Of a stretch of 64,000 nucleotides of DNA, positions 61,823 through 64,000 are shown in pieces. A program made the position numbers and the translations under genes. Below the pieces are notes generated by a model. The model searched no databases. It had not been told where the DNA came from and saw nothing but the letters and a program-made list of their open reading frames with translations. Positions within the stretch are counted from its first letter, which is position 1, and every line of letters begins with the position of its first letter. Location: positions 1,364,001 to 1,428,000 of the forward strand of contig JAYMNP010000001.1 in assembly GCA_036941025.1 (NCBI GenBank), written 5' to 3'. This DNA is from Lachnospiraceae bacterium JLR.KK002 (GTDB lineage: Bacteria; Bacillota; Clostridia; Lachnospirales; Lachnospiraceae).

Positions 61823-62503
61823 TCACTTATCTTTTATACTCTTATTCAGTCTGCTTATCAATTTTCCCACCATAATCTGTTCCTGTTCATTCCACAAGTA
61901 CCCAAAATCTTTAGCCATTTGGAAGAGTTCTATCCAATTCCCCTGCTCCTGCGATACTTTATCGTAACGCATCAGTTCCCGGAAAACAGTTTCATCTTCC
62001 CGCCCATCGGGATAGCGGATTATGGCGTGGCAATCATCGTCATTAATGAACCATTCAAGTTCAAGCGGTTTACTTACTGCATAAACGCCCGAACCTGTTT
62101 TCAGGTCAAGCTGTTCTGCAATTTCAGGACAATAGTCCCGAAAATAAAAAGGACAATCATCGTCTTCGTGCAGTTCCATATACATATGTGTTTCGGTTCT
62201 GTCCAATTCAACCCACTGATACCCAAAAACATTCTTAAAAACCACACCGAGTTTACCTTCCCTTTCTCGTACCGTCAAAATACGCTCCCGATCCCACACC
62301 CAGTTATCCGGCAAAGGCACAATGCCTTTATAATGACCGTCAAACTCAATGCATCTCTGCCGGAGCTCACGCACGTCTACCTTCGTTTCCCCATGCAATG
62401 CAACTACCTGAAGAAAGATAGAATAACTACTATTCTCACTATTCTTACTAAAAATATCTCCTACCTGCACATCGTATCGATTTTTCACTTTTTTCTTTCC
62501 CAT
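61823..62503 (-). CDS. hypothetical protein (226 aa)
   Basis: An acidic, soluble protein with many Trp and Asp residues (VPLPDNWVWDRERILTVRE, VFKNVFGYQWVELDRTETHM). No signal peptide, membrane helix or known motif. The basic GKKKVKNRYDV start follows AGGAGGAAAG. Size and composition would suit an immunity or phage-adaptor type protein, but I do not recognise it. Confidence 0.7.
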   Translation of the reverse strand: MGKKKVKNRYDVQVGDIFSKNSENSSYSIFLQVVALHGETKVDVRELRQRCIEFDGHYKGIVPLPDNWVWDRERILTVREREGKLGVVFKNVFGYQWVELDRTETHMYMELHEDDDCPFYFRDYCPEIAEQLDLKTGSGVYAVSKPLELEWFINDDDCHAIIRYPDGREDETVFRELMRYDKVSQEQGNWIELFQMAKDFGYLWNEQEQIMVGKLISRLNKSIKDK

Positions 62504-62594
62504 AACTTTCCTCCTGATTTTTCAATTTATTCTAACTGCCATGCCACAGGCAGTTAGAAGTTCTTCTCACGCTATATTCCACAAACGAACAGAC

Positions 62595-63392
62595 TCATAG
62601 ATAAAATATTTTTTCATCTTCCAGCCGAATACAGGCGAGCTTTGCCCCCAATTCTCTGTACCGAAACGCACAGCCACAGTCAATGTCGTAAAAAAGACAG
62701 TCCTTCCCGGCATTGTAACAGCAGAAGACATTTCCCTCGTTATAGGCAAAACTTTTTTTGACGGTAGTGGGAGTATGTCCGGCAATAATGGTTCCATGCC
62801 GTATGCCGCCTGATTGGAAGCTTTCTTCCCTTGCGTAAAGATAAAATTGTTCCAGACTTTCAAAATGTCCACAAATATCTTCCAAATTTTCAGCATATCC
62901 GGCATGGACCACAACATATTTTCTGCCCGCAGCTTCTAATTTTTTATAATAAGGCATTTTTCGAATCATTTCCGACCATCCGCACAAGTCATTCAGCGTA
63001 ACACGGTTTTGCTCCAATAGAATACCTATCGTGCCATAAAGGTCAAAGTATGCCATGGGTAGTTCCTTTTTGCGGAACAGATATTTCACAGATTCATATA
63101 ATGCCGCGGTATCCGCATGGGAGGAAAAATCCGTATTTAATTCTTCTGATCGGTCAACCGTCAGCATCAGATCTATATAAGATACAAATTCCTCCTCATG
63201 ATTTCCCCGCAAAAACAGAATATTTGCCGGACGCTGTTCCATCCAGCATAAAATCTCATAACTCTGTTTTCCCCTGTCGATAGAATCTCCCGCAAGAATC
63301 AAGAAGTCTGTTTCAGAAAAACAGATTTTTTCAAGCATGGAGCGAAGCTCATTATAACAGCCGTGGATGTCGCTGATTACATAACTGCTCAT
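62595..63392 (-). CDS. PPP-type metallophosphatase (265 aa)
   Basis: Motifs of the serine/threonine phosphatase fold are in order: DIHGCYNEL, AGDSIDRGKQ, FLRGNHEEEF, VVHAGY and GHTPT. The order and length fit bacterial PPP or bis-nucleosyl tetraphosphatase-like enzymes, using two metals. It overlaps the next upstream gene by four bases, so the pair is co-translated. Confidence 0.9.
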   Translation of the reverse strand: MSSYVISDIHGCYNELRSMLEKICFSETDFLILAGDSIDRGKQSYEILCWMEQRPANILFLRGNHEEEFVSYIDLMLTVDRSEELNTDFSSHADTAALYESVKYLFRKKELPMAYFDLYGTIGILLEQNRVTLNDLCGWSEMIRKMPYYKKLEAAGRKYVVVHAGYAENLEDICGHFESLEQFYLYAREESFQSGGIRHGTIIAGHTPTTVKKSFAYNEGNVFCCYNAGKDCLFYDIDCGCAFRYRELGAKLACIRLEDEKIFYL

Positions 63393-63787
63393 CTTTTTCT
63401 GTCTTTCTTCAACTTATCCATCAACCTGCCAATCATGATGACAAGAAACAGTAAACTGACCGGTGAGAAAATCTGTGCCAAAACTGCCCCAAGAGCTTTT
63501 GGATTTTCAAAATGAAGCTTCTTTGCCTTTTTCCATGCAAGCATGACAGATACTGCCGTTGACAGAAACAGGCATCCTAAATTCCCATAAAAACTGTCAG
63601 AAGACGGATCAAAACATCCGATCAGGCAAATGAATTCAATCCCTGTCATCCATCGGTTCAAAAATCCTTTTCCGGTTTTATTTTTCACATCAACATCAAA
63701 TAAAATGGGAAATAACATAAGCCCCAAACCTGCCGCTGCAAAGAGCAGCAAAATTATCATTTGTATCAGTATACTTATTGTTTCCAT
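63389..63787 (-). CDS. small membrane protein of unknown function (132 aa)
   Basis: Three or four hydrophobic segments (IQMIILLLFAAAGLGLMLFP, GIEFICLIGCF, LGCLFLSTAVSVMLAW, FSPVSLLFLVIMIG) and a basic C-terminus. The stop overlaps the phosphatase start. I do not recognise a family. Confidence 0.75.
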   Translation of the reverse strand: METISILIQMIILLLFAAAGLGLMLFPILFDVDVKNKTGKGFLNRWMTGIEFICLIGCFDPSSDSFYGNLGCLFLSTAVSVMLAWKKAKKLHFENPKALGAVLAQIFSPVSLLFLVIMIGRLMDKLKKDRKR

Positions 63788-63801
63788 ATGTTCTCTCTTT
63801 C

Positions 63802-64000
63802 TTAATTAAGTGAATCATTGACCCAGCCTGTTTTTTGAGGCAAACATTCCAGTTCTGCACATAATCTTTCTATAACATCTCTTTTCAATATCTCCGCCAG
63901 CCATTCTTGCGGGATGTTGTCTGCTCCATAATAGATTCCGGCCAGACCGCCGGCAACCGCTCCAACCGTGTCTGTATCATCCCCGAGGTTAACGGCCTTT
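63802..64000 (-). CDS. ADP-ribosylglycohydrolase, C-terminal part
   Basis: The frame runs in from the window edge and reads KAVNLGDDTDTVGAVAGGLA then GIYYGADNIPQEWL, the conserved C-terminal metal site of the DraG/ADP-ribosylglycohydrolase family. It removes ADP-ribose from proteins or nucleic acids. It ends 15 bases before the small membrane protein gene and probably heads the same operon. Confidence 0.9.
   Translation of the reverse strand, partial: KAVNLGDDTDTVGAVAGGLAGIYYGADNIPQEWLAEILKRDVIERLCAELECLPQKTGWVNDSLN

Overview
The window looks like a stretch of a gut Clostridia genome, probably Lachnospiraceae. This is inferred from strong GGAGG-type ribosome sites, Tn916/Tn1549-type and Tn4451-type transfer genes, and the gene families present. 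Nearly everything before 61.6 kb is mobile DNA stacked inside mobile DNA.

Region 1 (1-1919): the tail of a small mobile or prophage segment. It holds the first codons of a possible serine recombinase, a SHOCT-like small protein, a zinc-finger/HTH protein, and the C-terminal half of a phage-type amidase cut off by an IS. Region 2 (1920-11028): an IS pile-up. It contains two tandem IS3-family copies (the second 5'-truncated), a decayed copy of a Tn4451-type tnpX / 63-aa gene / ydbC cassette, an IS66 element (tnpABC), an IS5-type element with perfect inverted repeats, and an IS630 element whose transposase needs a -1 frameshift on an A8 run.

Region 3 (about 11.0-61.6 kb): the remains of a Tn916/Tn1549-type integrative conjugative element. 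Left to right: arm-site-like repeats and terminator, integrase, an orphan Phd antitoxin, excisionase, Orf8-like and Orf7-like (sigma) regulators, and an Orf9-like repressor. The cargo block follows: two receiver-less OmpR-type regulators bracketing AraC/MATE efflux, CsoR/CopA, an HMA protein, a CadA-type ATPase (separated from the HMA gene by an IS1182-type insertion), two ArsR repressors, a nitroreductase, HxlR and a radical SAM protein. Next come a candidate oriT, MobC and a MOBP relaxase, then a 1243-aa NTPase that looks like an anti-phage STAND protein. A probable type I toxin/antisense pair, a transposon-transfer-assisting protein, a 1524-aa ArdC-like multidomain protein, a coiled-coil protein and a SNF2/LtrC-like helicase complete it. 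The helicase is cut in two by a second transposon and has lost its N-terminus at about 61.6 kb. No coupling protein, VirB4 or other mating-channel gene is in the window, so the element looks non-self-transmissible here.

Region 4 (46510-60731, nested in region 3): a complete Tn4451-family mobilizable transposon bounded by GA dinucleotides. It carries a large serine recombinase (TnpX), YdbC, ParB, a MobV relaxase with a pMV158-like oriT, a RepA-like ATPase, two sigma-like regulators, a Cys-rich KTR protein and TnpV. Its cargo is a lantibiotic-resistance unit: an ABC transporter of the LanFEG/CprABC type plus a response regulator and sensor kinase. An IS110-family copy identical to one upstream of mobC has landed inside it, in the opposite orientation.

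Region 5 (61603-64000): apparently chromosomal genes: an unknown protein, a PPP-type metallophosphatase, a small membrane protein, and the end of an ADP-ribosylglycohydrolase.
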